A stretch of 64,000 nt of DNA. It comes from Acidobacteria bacterium AB60. GTDB taxonomy: Bacteria; Acidobacteriota; Terriglobia; Terriglobales; Acidobacteriaceae. Location: NCBI GenBank assembly GCA_008682415.1, contig VANK01000007.1:186001-250000 (forward strand). Direction: 5' to 3'. This document shows, in pieces, positions 1-9,252 of this stretch. Every line of letters starts with the position of its first letter. The first letter of the stretch is position 1. The notes under the pieces were generated by a model. That model was not told the DNA's origin. It ran no database searches and saw only the letters and a list, made by a program, of their open reading frames with translations. A program made the translations under genes and the position numbers.

Positions 1-2
1 AG

Positions 3-1715
3 CGTCATTTGAATGGATTGCCGGTGAGTGCCGCGAGAGGCTCCTGGATTTACACCTCACGCAAGTTTGTATCGCGCCATCGCGCGGCGGTCGCGGCCAG
101 CGCTCTCCTGGTGCTTGCCTTGATTGCGGGAATTGGGGCAACTGGACGCCAGGCCCGGATCGCGCGCGCGGAAAGAGCGCGGGCGCAGAAGCGATTCGAT
201 GACGTGCGTACATTTTCGAGTGCGCTGATCTTTGATGTTCACGACGCCCTGCAGGACATTCCCGGCACTACCCCAGCGCTCAACCTGCTGCTCGATCGCG
301 CCGTTCAATATTTGGATCGCATATCGGCCGACGCCCAAGGAGATCCTGATCTCCAACGCGAACTTGCTTCGGCTTATCAGAGGTTAGCCACCGTTCAGGG
401 TGACTCAACCACGTCGAACCTTGGGCAGGTGAGCGCGTCCAAAATCAGCTATCGCAAAGCCACTGCGCTGTTTGAGGCCGTCGCCCGTGCAAACCCGGCC
501 AGCGCAGCTGATCAACTCAGCGTCGCGCAAATCTATCGGCAGCAGGCTATGAGTGATATCTATTATCCGGAGGGTAGGCCGGAGGTCGGTAATGCTCTTG
601 CCATTACAGATCGCCTGATGCGAACAGACGGGCAGAATCCGCAGGTGCAAATTGAGCGAGCCATCGAGCAACAGGTTTTCGCGGCCATTCTCGACATCGA
701 TGGTGAGCGTAGCCGCTCGGCTGAGGTATACCGCGAGAGCCTCGCGCTCGTGCTTTCCGTGGCCGAGCATGATCCTTCGTACAAGAATATCGCTGAGAGG
801 GTGGCGAAGAGCAAGGTGCTGCTCGGCTTTGAACTGGCCCACACCTCAATGCTTGACGAAGGACAGGAAATGATCAAGGCTGGAGTGCTCGCGTACGACG
901 AAGCGTTGAAGAAGGCTGCGCGTCCTGAGACGCGTCGCGACGAGGCGGCATCACGATACCGGCTTGGATATGTTGAGGCACTCCGCGGAGACCTGTCGCA
1001 CGCAATCGGAACCTTCACTCATATCCGTGAAGATGAGACGCCGCTCGCAAAAGCGGACCCACAGAACGTTACTTTGCAGGTCGACCTGCTCAGCACCGAC
1101 TTTGAATTGCAGCGGATCCTCATCCTGAAGGGGCGTTTCCGCGAGGCCGAAGCGGGTATCGAACGCGTCATGGCCGGGTTCCATGCTCTGCATGCCGAAG
1201 AAGACAGCGGCCCCGGCATGGGCGTGCTTTACGCATGGCTCGGAGAAGCGCAATACAGCGCCGGCGACTTCGGGCCTGCCCTCGAATCTTTCAGAAGGTC
1301 GATGGAGGAGCTTGTGAAGGACAGCGCTGACCGAGATACTCAGTGCGGCATTGTGACCGTGAACTCCAGAATTGGGGACACGCTATTGAAGTTGGGTCGC
1401 GCGGACGAGGCGGAGACAGCCTACAAAGCGGCTCTCTCAAAACTCGATCAGGAGAGTGCCATGCAGCACTCCGATATGCCCTCTCTGCTGGCATTGAGAG
1501 CGGCACATCATGGAATGGCAGAATACTGGATCTTTTCAGCTTCACAGCACGCTGGCCCACGAAACCAGCTACTGGCGAAGAGTTGCGAAGAGCTCTCTCG
1601 GGCGGAGAAGTTGAACGAACTGATTTCCTTCACCCTAGTATTCAATCCCGCCAATTTCCCGCTCATTCGAGACTCCCGTACCGCGACGTCGTGCCCTCCA
1701 ACTCGGGCACGCTAA
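3..1715 (+). CDS. Ser/Thr protein kinase, C-terminal TPR-like part (5' truncated by window edge)
   Basis: The reading frame is open to the window edge, and the TTG at position 9 is probably an internal Leu, so the kinase domain lies upstream and is not seen. What is visible starts with a short linker (GLPVSAARGSW), one transmembrane helix at about residues 29-47 of the visible part, and an Arg/Ala-rich charged helix. After these comes the segment RFDDVRTFSSALIFDVHDAL and a long alpha-helical tail. This arrangement is familiar from acidobacterial PknB-like kinases: cytoplasmic kinase, one membrane helix, TPR-like sensor tail. Known for the family: the tail binds partners or ligands and controls phosphorylation. 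The last 60 or so residues do not look like TPR. The gene ends just before a perfect hairpin. The kinase assignment rests only on the tail architecture. Confidence 0.75.
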   Translation, partial: RHLNGLPVSAARGSWIYTSRKFVSRHRAAVAASALLVLALIAGIGATGRQARIARAERARAQKRFDDVRTFSSALIFDVHDALQDIPGTTPALNLLLDRAVQYLDRISADAQGDPDLQRELASAYQRLATVQGDSTTSNLGQVSASKISYRKATALFEAVARANPASAADQLSVAQIYRQQAMSDIYYPEGRPEVGNALAITDRLMRTDGQNPQVQIERAIEQQVFAAILDIDGERSRSAEVYRESLALVLSVAEHDPSYKNIAERVAKSKVLLGFELAHTSMLDEGQEMIKAGVLAYDEALKKAARPETRRDEAASRYRLGYVEALRGDLSHAIGTFTHIREDETPLAKADPQNVTLQVDLLSTDFELQRILILKGRFREAEAGIERVMAGFHALHAEEDSGPGMGVLYAWLGEAQYSAGDFGPALESFRRSMEELVKDSADRDTQCGIVTVNSRIGDTLLKLGRADEAETAYKAALSKLDQESAMQHSDMPSLLALRAAHHGMAEYWIFSASQHAGPRNQLLAKSCEELSRAEKLNELISFTLVFNPANFPLIRDSRTATSCPPTRAR

Positions 1716-1732
1716 GTGCATATCCGCCAATA

Positions 1733-1758
1733 GAAGACCCGCCCGGTGGCGGGTCTTC
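1733..1758. terminator. Bidirectional terminator hairpin between convergent genes
   Basis: GAAGACCCGCC, loop CGGT, GGCGGGTCTTC forms a perfect 11-bp stem with a 4-base loop. It lies between the stop of the kinase gene and the stop of the convergent collagen-like gene, so it can serve both. No long T-tract follows. Confidence 0.8.
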
Positions 1759-1779
1759 CAGACTTGAGGCTCTCGGGTT

Positions 1780-3474
1780 TCATTTCGTTAATGGGATACG
1801 GGTGACGGTGCCGTCATGGTCATTCGTTACCCACAGATTCGCTCCGTCGAAGGCAGATCCGGCAGGGTATCCTCCCACAGCATAGGTGCCGAGCGTCGTT
1901 GCACTGGTGGAGATCTTCGTGACGGTTCCACTGGCTTGCTGGTTCACAACCCACATACTAGTTCCGTCGAACGTCATGGACCAGCAACCCGGTCCACCGC
2001 TGAACTGATCAACGAACGCCTGTGTACTGGCTTCATACCGAAATACCTGCCCGCTGGCAGCCGCCAGCCAGACATGTTCCCCATCGAAAGCAATGGAGGT
2101 TGTGCTGCTGGGAGCGGGGTAGTCGTTGATCAGCTTCATGCCTCCGCCGGCGATCACGTGGACCACGCCTGCTCCGCAAGCCCATAAATATGCGCCATCG
2201 AACACCATGCATTGTGCTGGAGAGAGCGGCATGGTGCTCACAGTCTGCATGGTGGCGGTATTGATCTTGGTCAAGACAGAATCTGTGGTGCTGATCCACA
2301 TATTGGCGCCGTCAAAGGTCATGGACCCCACGCCCGCTCCAAAAGAGATCGTTTGAACTGTCTGGCCTGTAGCCGCATCGAGTACGAAGATTGCGGTGCT
2401 GAATGCATTACCTACCCAGACCCTGGCGCCATCAAACACGACGCTCGTTGGAGTGGAACCAACTGTATAAGTTCCGATGATCTGACCGCTGGAGGCGAGT
2501 ATCTTAGTTACTGAGTTGTTCAGCTCGTTTGCCACCCATATGTTGACGCCATCGAAGGCCACGGCGCTGGCCCCGCTATTGTTCGGCCCGGCAGAGAACG
2601 TTCTGGGATACCACAGGTTGAGCGCGGCGCGAAGTTCGGTTGGCCCCGGTCCCCCGGTGCCAGGCAATCCCTGCGGGCCCGCGGGTCCCTGAGCGCCCTG
2701 AGGTCCCTGCGGGCCAGTGGGTCCCTGAAGGCCCTGAATTCCAGCGGGACCGGGAATACCTTGCGGCCCTGCCGGACCCATAGGTCCCGCGGCGCCCTGC
2801 GGCCCAGCGGGTCCAGCAGCCCCGGGTAAGCCGACCGGTCCAGCTGGACCAGCCGGTCCCGCCACTCCATTTGCGCCGGCTGGTTCTTGTGGACCTCGCG
2901 GCCCGACAGGTCCGGCAGACTGTGCCGGCACGATCTCTAGTTCAGGCTCATGGCTCGTAAACGGGCTTTCCTTACTGTCGAACGAGAAGCTACCCGCATT
3001 TCCAATGAGAACCAGCGCGATGCCATCGTTTGGAACCTCTCCCGTGATCCACGAGTTCGCCAGGCCCGTGATGTCGAGCTGCACAAACTGGTTCATGTTC
3101 GCGGCGCCAATCGACACCGGCCCTGCGACCAGCGCACCCAGAGAAGGCTGATTCCGATAGTTCAAACCGCTCTCCGCCCACACAGAGTTCACAGCGTACA
3201 CATCGAAAGATCCCGATGAGACTACCGCATTCACATAGAGCCGTAGTGTGGCCTTGCCGATTGGCGACCCACTCGGTACTCCCGAAAGGTCAAAGCGAAT
3301 GAAGGTGGTTGCGCCGGACCCTACGGGCAGAATGGGTGAGTTCCCAAAGTTCACGCCTGGAAGGCTCAACACGGTAGAAGCGTCCGCACTGGGTGGCGCC
3401 GACTGTCCGGAGCACACGCCTGTGCAGATATATGCTGCGGCAAAAAGAACAAGGGAGATAGAGCGAGTGCGCAT
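1780..3474 (-). CDS. Secreted DNRLRE / collagen-like / YVTN beta-propeller protein
   Basis: The frame is open to 3543, but ATG at 3474 is preferred: an AGGAGAG ribosome site lies just upstream and the protein then begins with a signal peptide (MRTRSISLVLFAAAYICTGV). The order of parts is as follows. First comes a DNRLRE-type domain (FIRFDLSGVPSG, WAESGLNYRNQPS, ITGLANSWI), common in secreted and surface proteins. Next is a run of about 30 Gly-X-Y triplets rich in GPQ/GPA (nt about 2630-2920). Last is a C-terminal propeller of repeats of the form AFDGANLWVTNDHDGTVTRI. Such propellers are usually extracellular binding or scaffold modules. Bacterial Gly-X-Y tracts can form triple helices and trimerise the protein. 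No catalytic residues were recognised. It is probably a trimeric surface-exposed or secreted adhesin-like protein; the ligand is unknown. Confidence 0.8.
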   Translation of the reverse strand: MRTRSISLVLFAAAYICTGVCSGQSAPPSADASTVLSLPGVNFGNSPILPVGSGATTFIRFDLSGVPSGSPIGKATLRLYVNAVVSSGSFDVYAVNSVWAESGLNYRNQPSLGALVAGPVSIGAANMNQFVQLDITGLANSWITGEVPNDGIALVLIGNAGSFSFDSKESPFTSHEPELEIVPAQSAGPVGPRGPQEPAGANGVAGPAGPAGPVGLPGAAGPAGPQGAAGPMGPAGPQGIPGPAGIQGLQGPTGPQGPQGAQGPAGPQGLPGTGGPGPTELRAALNLWYPRTFSAGPNNSGASAVAFDGVNIWVANELNNSVTKILASSGQIIGTYTVGSTPTSVVFDGARVWVGNAFSTAIFVLDAATGQTVQTISFGAGVGSMTFDGANMWISTTDSVLTKINTATMQTVSTMPLSPAQCMVFDGAYLWACGAGVVHVIAGGGMKLINDYPAPSSTTSIAFDGEHVWLAAASGQVFRYEASTQAFVDQFSGGPGCWSMTFDGTSMWVVNQQASGTVTKISTSATTLGTYAVGGYPAGSAFDGANLWVTNDHDGTVTRIPLTK

Positions 3475-3555
3475 AGGGACTCTCCTTGGCAAGTCCTGAT
3501 GGTTGCGGTGCACGATCAGAAAAAGAGATCGGTTCGATTGCATGGCTGTTTGAAA

Positions 3556-5136
3556 TCAGGGACAGTTGCCCGGAAAGGTGTTGCAAATTCTAAAGCTGTA
3601 TGTGGTCGATAGCGTGTTCTGGGCCCCCGTGCTATTGGTTTCCGTCACAACGATCGAACCGGGATGCGCGAAGTTCGGCACGCGCACCGTCATGTAGGTA
3701 TCGCTCGATATTAAGACCGACCCCTTGGTGGTCCAATCCACCTCTGTGCCGCCGAACTTCACGCTCGTGGTGTTCAGAAACCCCTGTCCGATCAAGCTCA
3801 CCGATTGGCCAGGGCGGCCGTAGCGGCGTGTGATCGTGTTTATGAATGGCGCCATTCCCGTGTGGTACTTGAACAGCTCTCCGCCATCGTCGTACCCGCC
3901 TGATTGTCCGCCGCTGGCGCCGTTCCTGCTCGAACCACCGTCGTGCGTCATGCCCCAGAGATCACCACTGGTGTGCAACAGGGGTGTCGACTCGGGGTCG
4001 CTGCCTGGGCCTTGGCCTGCATTGTTGGAGTTTCGGGTGAAGGTGAAAAGCCTGGTGAAGTTTGACCCGTCGAGCGCCATCTTGAAGATGGTTCCATGCG
4101 CGGTGGTTCCAAGGGGGATGAACGGCCCTAGCGCACCCTGATCGGAGCAAAGCCCGTACAGCATTCCATCGCTACCCTGAACGAGTCCGCTCTGAGGGCT
4201 GATGCCGTCCGATGTCTGGAAGAGATGAAGAGCCCTAAAGCTCCCGCCGTTGAGCGCGATTGTGAAAATATTTCCGGTCGGCGATACAGCGTTGGATGAG
4301 TTGGCCACCGCGCTGTTAGTGCCGTAGAGGTTATTATCGGAGGCCTGGATGACACCACCCTGGGGATATGCGCCGTCCCCCGCGCCAGGGTTCATGTTGT
4401 ACGACCACAGAATCATACCGGTGTAATTGATGGCGAAGATGCCTCCGAAGCCTCCCTGGGTAGGCATACCATTGACGAAGCTGTTCAGCGGATACGTACC
4501 ATACATGTTGCCATCGTTGGCAAGGAACAGTGCCGCCTGGGAGCACGAGGGTATCTTGGTTGACCAGCCGCTGGACCATGGCGTTGTAGAAGTGATTACC
4601 TGATACACCCAGGCGGTGGAACTGCTCTCGCACACAACGCCATAGAGGTTGTGGTCCAGACCCATAACGGGCGGCGCGTGCGGAATCAGGCTCGTAACAC
4701 CGGGCGGGGGAGAAAACTGGAACGGGGACGAGATCACACCAGCAGACAGCTTGATGATCGCACCACTAGTTGATGTACCAAACTGCTGTGCAGCGCCATA
4801 CAGGTTGCCGTCGATCGCAAGCATATAACCTGAAGCGGGATTATGCAGCCCTGAGTCGGGAATCGTTACTCCATCTCCAGCGCTGGGAATGAAGTTTGGG
4901 AACGCTCCGGGCACGTCCTGGAAGAAGGAGCCGGCGGATGAACGTGCGCCACTCGGCAACGTGCCGTAGATGATGGCGTCATTGCCTTGGGCCAGGAGGT
5001 CGGGCTCCATAGGAGCATCACCATCGACATTGGCATTGAACGTCCAGATGCCGGTGAACTGCGCAGACGCTTTCGCACAAAGGCATGTGATCAGCAAAAG
5101 AAACGTCGTTGCAAGACGAAGGTCGCGTGCGGTCAT
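3556..5136 (-). CDS. Secreted GloVer-repeat protein with C-terminal IPT/TIG domain
   Basis: ATG at 5136 is preferred over the longer frame to 5241. GGGGAG precedes it, and it gives a clean signal peptide (MTARDLRLATTFLLLITCLC, cut near AKASA-Q). The body consists of repeats with 'dGnLYGt...' and 'G.IFkm.ldGs.ftrLhtF' cores, for example HGTIFKMALDGSNFTRLFTF. This is the pattern of the choice-of-anchor GloVer tandem repeat, which folds as a propeller. The last 90 residues (ITRRYGRPGQSVSLIGQGF..., KFGGTEVDW) look like an IPT/TIG immunoglobulin-like domain. GloVer proteins are abundant in Acidobacteria; their biochemical role is not established. It lies in the same direction as the collagen-like gene, 81 bp upstream of that gene's start codon, so the two may be co-transcribed. 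Confidence 0.8.
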   Translation of the reverse strand: MTARDLRLATTFLLLITCLCAKASAQFTGIWTFNANVDGDAPMEPDLLAQGNDAIIYGTLPSGARSSAGSFFQDVPGAFPNFIPSAGDGVTIPDSGLHNPASGYMLAIDGNLYGAAQQFGTSTSGAIIKLSAGVISSPFQFSPPPGVTSLIPHAPPVMGLDHNLYGVVCESSSTAWVYQVITSTTPWSSGWSTKIPSCSQAALFLANDGNMYGTYPLNSFVNGMPTQGGFGGIFAINYTGMILWSYNMNPGAGDGAYPQGGVIQASDNNLYGTNSAVANSSNAVSPTGNIFTIALNGGSFRALHLFQTSDGISPQSGLVQGSDGMLYGLCSDQGALGPFIPLGTTAHGTIFKMALDGSNFTRLFTFTRNSNNAGQGPGSDPESTPLLHTSGDLWGMTHDGGSSRNGASGGQSGGYDDGGELFKYHTGMAPFINTITRRYGRPGQSVSLIGQGFLNTTSVKFGGTEVDWTTKGSVLISSDTYMTVRVPNFAHPGSIVVTETNSTGAQNTLSTTYSFRICNTFPGNCP

Positions 5137-5846
5137 TGCGGTGACTCCCCTGCTCGTGGAATTAGGGAATGCGCTACAACCAGCCGCGTCGAAGACCCTG
5201 CGTTGGGAGGCCGAGAGAATGTAGCGTGGGTTCCCTTGCAAGCTACTGCGAGAAGTCAGGCACGATTTGGTTCATCGCTCGGAAGTTTTTTTGGAATAGC
5301 TGGCGGCGCGCCCCGGCGTTCCTCAAGGAGGCAAAGAAGGTCTCTTTGCCGCCCCTGTTGGGGAACAGATTGGCCCCGAGTAAGACCTTCAAAATGTCGC
5401 GAATGTCCCCGGAAACGGGGTTGAGGTAACAAACGGGCCGCCTGTACCAGCTCACCCGCCACTCGAACGAAGGTTCGAGGCCACCGCTTTCCACATTCAT
5501 TCCTTGAGACTTATGAGATTTTGTGACGAAGGAATTTGCGATACCGAGTGGATTCTGCACATAGTATGCTCGGTGGCACCGAATCTCTGGTTTCCGAGTT
5601 TATTGTAAAGAGAAGGCGAACTGGATCTGAGTCGCCGCGCCTGGATGGGGGAACTTCAGTCGGTAAACGTTGGGTTCTTTTTTTAATCGTCAAGCCCCGC
5701 GCCAATTCCTCCTGAGCTCCGTGCCAACAGTTCTCAGATATTCGGTTAGGTGGGCCGAATGCTTGCCAGAGGCATGTGACCCAAATCACCGAACTGCGAT
5801 GCTCTGAGGAGCATCCTAAAACCAGGGTTGAGGCTAGACTATCAAT
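5137..5846. other. 710-bp stretch without a convincing gene
   Basis: Open frames exist, the longest being on the minus strand at 5243-5560 (105 codons). None shows a recognisable domain, a ribosome site or typical codon use. The only structure I could identify is the inverted repeat at 5798-5815. The segment probably carries the upstream signals of the GloVer gene on one side and of the efflux operon on the other. Confidence 0.5.
5798..5815. promoter_or_regulatory. Inverted repeat upstream of the metal-efflux operon
   Basis: GATGCTC-TGAG-GAGCATC is a perfect 7-bp inverted repeat with a 4-base spacer. It ends 31 bp before the first gene of the efflux operon. Its place fits an operator for a metal-responsive repressor or a 5' leader hairpin. 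No regulator gene is adjacent, so the binding protein is unknown. Confidence 0.4.
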
Positions 5847-6188
5847 ATGGGGAGAAAAGGCGCGATTGTGATGCTGGTTGTTACGGTCCTGTGGGCCGCA
5901 TCCCCGGCACTCTCCTGCCTCGTGCCTCTGCCCTGTCACCCATGCTGCAACACGATGAAGATGGATTGCGATTCGGCATTGATTGCGGCCCATCACTGCT
6001 GCCGGGCGCAGTCGTCAAATGCTCCAGTTGCTCCGATTCGGGCACAGATCTCCGGTCTTACCAGTGGCTCCACATTCGTTCCGGCAGCTCTCGTTTACAT
6101 GGTTGCGGAAGGTTTGCAGGGGCTGAGTCCTTCTGAGGCGCCACCTCCCCGATCTCTCTCCGGCGCCCGGGCCATCCTTCGAATCTGA
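5847..6188 (+). CDS. Small Cys-rich secreted protein heading the CusCBA-type operon
   Basis: 113 residues with an N-terminal hydrophobic signal (GAIVMLVVTVLWAASPALSC). This is followed directly by a dense Cys cluster: C-LVPLP-CHPCC, then CDSALIAAHHCC. The rest is low complexity, with Pro and Ala. It starts 114 bp upstream of the outer-membrane factor gene on the same strand. Cys, Met and His near a signal peptide, in front of a Cu/Ag-type exporter, suggests a periplasmic or lipid-anchored metal scavenger or chaperone. The Cys at the end of the signal could also be a lipobox, but the preceding residues (PALSC) fit only loosely. No named family was recognised. The function is inferred from position and composition. 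Confidence 0.6.
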   Translation: MGRKGAIVMLVVTVLWAASPALSCLVPLPCHPCCNTMKMDCDSALIAAHHCCRAQSSNAPVAPIRAQISGLTSGSTFVPAALVYMVAEGLQGLSPSEAPPPRSLSGARAILRI

Positions 6189-6301
6189 TCATTCCTCGAT
6201 TCCTGACTAAGGTCGTGTGTTGCAGCGCGCATTGCGCCGCTCCAGAACACGTGTACATGCCAAGAACCGAAGCATTCGATCAACCCTGATTCGAGGGAGG
6301 A

Positions 6302-7666
6302 ATGAAAACATCTTTCGCAGTTTTCTGTCTTGTTTCAGCATTTTCAATCCGCATTCCGGCCGGAGCGCAAAGCGCCAACGACCCGTTATCCGGCATCAGA
6401 GCCATCTTTGACTCAGCCAAATCGGCAGACCTCTCGACGCCGGTTTTGACTCTCGACGAATTCGAGCGCATTGCGCTGGCCGACAACCCCGAGATTCACG
6501 TGGCAGCGCGAAGAGTCGCAATGGCTGAGGCGCATGTCTCCACCGAGGGCAGGCTGGATGACTCGCAGTTCATGCTGCGCAACTGGCAGGTGCCGCTTGG
6601 CAAGCCTTGGGACCTGAACGCTTCGCAAAACATGGTGATGTTAGCGCAGTCGCTACCCGGACCTGGGAAGCGCTCTCTTCAAACCAGCATCGCCCAATCC
6701 GATGTGGCGGTGGCAAAGAACCAACTCGATGCTACGCGTTTACGTGTTCGGGTTGAGGTTCGAAAGGCATTCTTCGAACTTCTCCTGGCGCAGGACGAGA
6801 TGCGTATTCACGACCAGCATGTGGACATTGCACGCCAGGCGATCGAAGCGGCGCGGATCAAGTACACGGTTGGTAAGGTGCCGCAGCAGGATGTGCTCAA
6901 GGCGCAACTCGCGATGACGCGCCTTGGAGAACACATCATTCGCTTCGAGCGGGACGCGGAGACAGCTTGTGTTCGCATGAACACTCTACTGGGCCGCGAT
7001 CTGACGACTCCAATACGGGTGCAGGGCAATTTCGGAATTGGTGTCGATTTGCCGACTGAAAAGCAATTGGAGCAAATCTCCCTTCGGTCGCGACCCGATC
7101 TACTTGAGGCGCAGGCCGAGGCTGACAAGAGCCGCAAGGAAAGAATGCTTGCTGGCAGATCCTATGTACCCGATTTCAGCATTGCCGGTGGCTACATGCT
7201 CATGCCAACCGGCACCAATCCGCGCAACAACTACATGTTCGAAGGGTCGATGACGCTCCCCTGGCTCAACCGCCGCAGGCACGACGCAGAGATCAATCAG
7301 TCGGTGGTGAAGGTAACGGAGCAAGATGCTGAAGTCACTGCCATGCGCAATGCGGCGTTCGGACAGATTGCTGAAGCGCTTGCTGATGCTCGTTCGTCGC
7401 AGCGCCTGGCGCGTATATATCACGATTCCATCGAGTTGCAGGCAGAAGCCACACTCCATGCCGCGGTGATCGCCTACGAAAACAACCAGACCGATCTGCT
7501 CGATCTGGTTGACAGTCAGATGGCCGTTATCGACGTGAATCTCGCTTGGTTTCAGTCGATGGGAGACTTCGCGTCGAGCATATCGGACCTTGAACTCTCC
7601 GTGGGTGCGGCACTCGATTTATCGGCACAAGAGCCAAAAGCAGCAAGGCAGGAGGAGAAGCAATGA
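6302..7666 (+). CDS. TolC-family outer-membrane efflux protein (CusC/CzcC-like)
   Basis: 454 residues with a signal peptide (MKTSFAVFCLVSAFSI...AGA-Q) and a strong GAGGGAGGA ribosome site. The rest shows the two-fold pattern of long helices and short strands typical of outer-membrane factors. Each half has a DEFERIALADNPEI-like opening and Gln/Ala-rich coiled-coil helices (for example EVRKAFFELLLAQDEMRIHDQ). The protein forms the trimeric outer-membrane tunnel of a tripartite exporter. Its stop codon overlaps the start of the adaptor gene (ATGA at 7663), so the genes are translationally coupled. Substrate comes from the neighbours: a heavy-metal pump. Confidence 0.92.
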   Translation: MKTSFAVFCLVSAFSIRIPAGAQSANDPLSGIRAIFDSAKSADLSTPVLTLDEFERIALADNPEIHVAARRVAMAEAHVSTEGRLDDSQFMLRNWQVPLGKPWDLNASQNMVMLAQSLPGPGKRSLQTSIAQSDVAVAKNQLDATRLRVRVEVRKAFFELLLAQDEMRIHDQHVDIARQAIEAARIKYTVGKVPQQDVLKAQLAMTRLGEHIIRFERDAETACVRMNTLLGRDLTTPIRVQGNFGIGVDLPTEKQLEQISLRSRPDLLEAQAEADKSRKERMLAGRSYVPDFSIAGGYMLMPTGTNPRNNYMFEGSMTLPWLNRRRHDAEINQSVVKVTEQDAEVTAMRNAAFGQIAEALADARSSQRLARIYHDSIELQAEATLHAAVIAYENNQTDLLDLVDSQMAVIDVNLAWFQSMGDFASSISDLELSVGAALDLSAQEPKAARQEEKQ

Positions 7667-9252
7667 GCGATCGCCTCTACCGACAAGCATTCTTTATGGC
7701 TTTGACGGCGTGTGTCGCGCTTGCGGCGGGAGTTGCTTATCTTGTGCTGCATCGCAACCATTCAATGGCCGCCGCTCAGATCGATGATCCTGTTGTAGCG
7801 CGCGGCCCGGTAGCTTCGGAGACATCTGCACCGCCAACAGCAGGTCCAGCCAGCGTGAACCCGCAACTCGGTCCGGTTCAGATATCGCCGCAACGCCTGC
7901 AACAGATTGGCGTAACTACGGCCGTGGTACAGATGAAAGCGGTCAACGACAAGCTCAGCAGTCCCGGCAATGTCGATATCGATGAGCAGAGTCTTTCCTA
8001 TGTGCAAACCCGCTTTGCCGGATGGGTTCAAAATGTTTACGCCAACGCAACTTATCAGTATGTGAAGAAGGGCCAGCGCCTCTTCACCATTTACAGTCCG
8101 GACCTTGTGAGTACCGAGCAGGAATACCTGCTGGCAAGACAGAATCAGAAGTCTCTCGTCCCGGACCCCCACGGAATGGCGGCGCAGGAGAGCCGCTGGC
8201 TGCTCGACGCCGCTGAAGAGCGTCTGCGCCAGTTCGGTGTTCCGGCTGTTGAAATCGCGAGGCTTGCGCAGGACGGCAAGGTACAGCACGAGATCTCAAT
8301 CGAATCGTCAGCCTCCGGATTCGTCATCGAACGCACTGCGCTGCCAAACGCGTATGTTCAGCCCGATAGCAAGCTCTACACCATCGCCGATCTCTCGACC
8401 GTCTGGGTCTACGCCAACGTCTTCCAAGACGCAGTGGGGCGTTTGAGACCGGGTGATCCTGCACAGGTCACCGTTGATGCGTATCCAGGCCGCCAGTTTA
8501 ACGGCCGTATCGACCAGATTCTTCCCCAGGTCGATCCAGCAACTCGTACGGTGCGTGTTCGCCTGATCTTCCGCAATCCGGGCGTCGTTCTCAGGCCGGG
8601 AATGTATGTGAATGTCGAGATCAACATTCCACTGGGGAAACAGCTGGTAATGCCCGCCTCAGCAGTTCTCCAGTCCGGCTCCCATGCCATTGCATTCATC
8701 GATCACGGCGAGGGCAATCTTGAACCTCGCGAGATTCAGACCGGACCGCAGATAGACGATACGATCGTGGTTCTCAAGGGTCTTCATTCTGGTGATCACG
8801 TGGTCAGTTCAGCCAACTTCCTTGTCGACTCGGAGGCACAACTCCAGGCTGCACTTGGATCATTCAACCCGCCGGAGAAAAATGTAAATTCTTCAGGGGG
8901 TCAATCGAAAGCGCCGGGCGAGCAATTGGAACCAATCAAGATTGAAATGGTGACCGAGCCATCGACGCCACATAAAGGCCAAAACACGGTACGGATTAGG
9001 CTCACCGGCGCGGACGGGAAGCCTGTCGATGGAGTCCAGGTATCAGCAGCGTTCTTCATGCCAGCCATGCCGGCGATGGGCATGGCAGCCGAGCACGCTT
9101 CCGCGGCACTTACCGCAAAAGGCGGGGGCCTGTATGAAGGACCGGTCCGGCTCGACTCTGGGGGGACGTGGCAGGTCAACCTTACCGTTCAGCGGGCCGG
9201 GATAACAATCGCCTCCCGGAAGCTCAATATCGATGCGGCGGGGGGCATGTGA
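7663..9252 (+). CDS. RND efflux periplasmic adaptor (CusB-like) with C-terminal YtkA-like domain
   Basis: 529 residues. The protein has an N-terminal membrane anchor (AFFMALTACVALAAGVAYLVL), then the CusB-type half-lipoyl and barrel segments. Recognisable pieces are GNVDIDEQSLSYVQTRFAGW, GQRLFTIYSPDLVSTEQEYL and LRPGMYVNVEINIPLGKQLV. It links the inner-membrane pump to the outer-membrane channel and, in Cus systems, hands metal to the pump. The last 110 residues form an extra beta-domain resembling YtkA/FixH-like modules (KPVDGVQVSAAFFMPAMPAM), with clustered Met residues that could bind Cu(I). The start codon overlaps the upstream stop, and the stop overlaps the pump start. The metal role of the C-terminal domain is inference. 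Confidence 0.9.
   Translation: MSDRLYRQAFFMALTACVALAAGVAYLVLHRNHSMAAAQIDDPVVARGPVASETSAPPTAGPASVNPQLGPVQISPQRLQQIGVTTAVVQMKAVNDKLSSPGNVDIDEQSLSYVQTRFAGWVQNVYANATYQYVKKGQRLFTIYSPDLVSTEQEYLLARQNQKSLVPDPHGMAAQESRWLLDAAEERLRQFGVPAVEIARLAQDGKVQHEISIESSASGFVIERTALPNAYVQPDSKLYTIADLSTVWVYANVFQDAVGRLRPGDPAQVTVDAYPGRQFNGRIDQILPQVDPATRTVRVRLIFRNPGVVLRPGMYVNVEINIPLGKQLVMPASAVLQSGSHAIAFIDHGEGNLEPREIQTGPQIDDTIVVLKGLHSGDHVVSSANFLVDSEAQLQAALGSFNPPEKNVNSSGGQSKAPGEQLEPIKIEMVTEPSTPHKGQNTVRIRLTGADGKPVDGVQVSAAFFMPAMPAMGMAAEHASAALTAKGGGLYEGPVRLDSGGTWQVNLTVQRAGITIASRKLNIDAAGGM

Noticed and set aside
5461..5490. GGTTCGAGGCC looked like a tRNA T-arm
   Set aside because: The bases on both sides do not form the 5-bp T-stem, and no anticodon arm or acceptor stem is found upstream.
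5243..5560. 105-codon minus-strand frame in the gap before the efflux operon
   Set aside because: No recognisable motif, no convincing ribosome site and unusual residue content; kept only as part of the intergenic entry.
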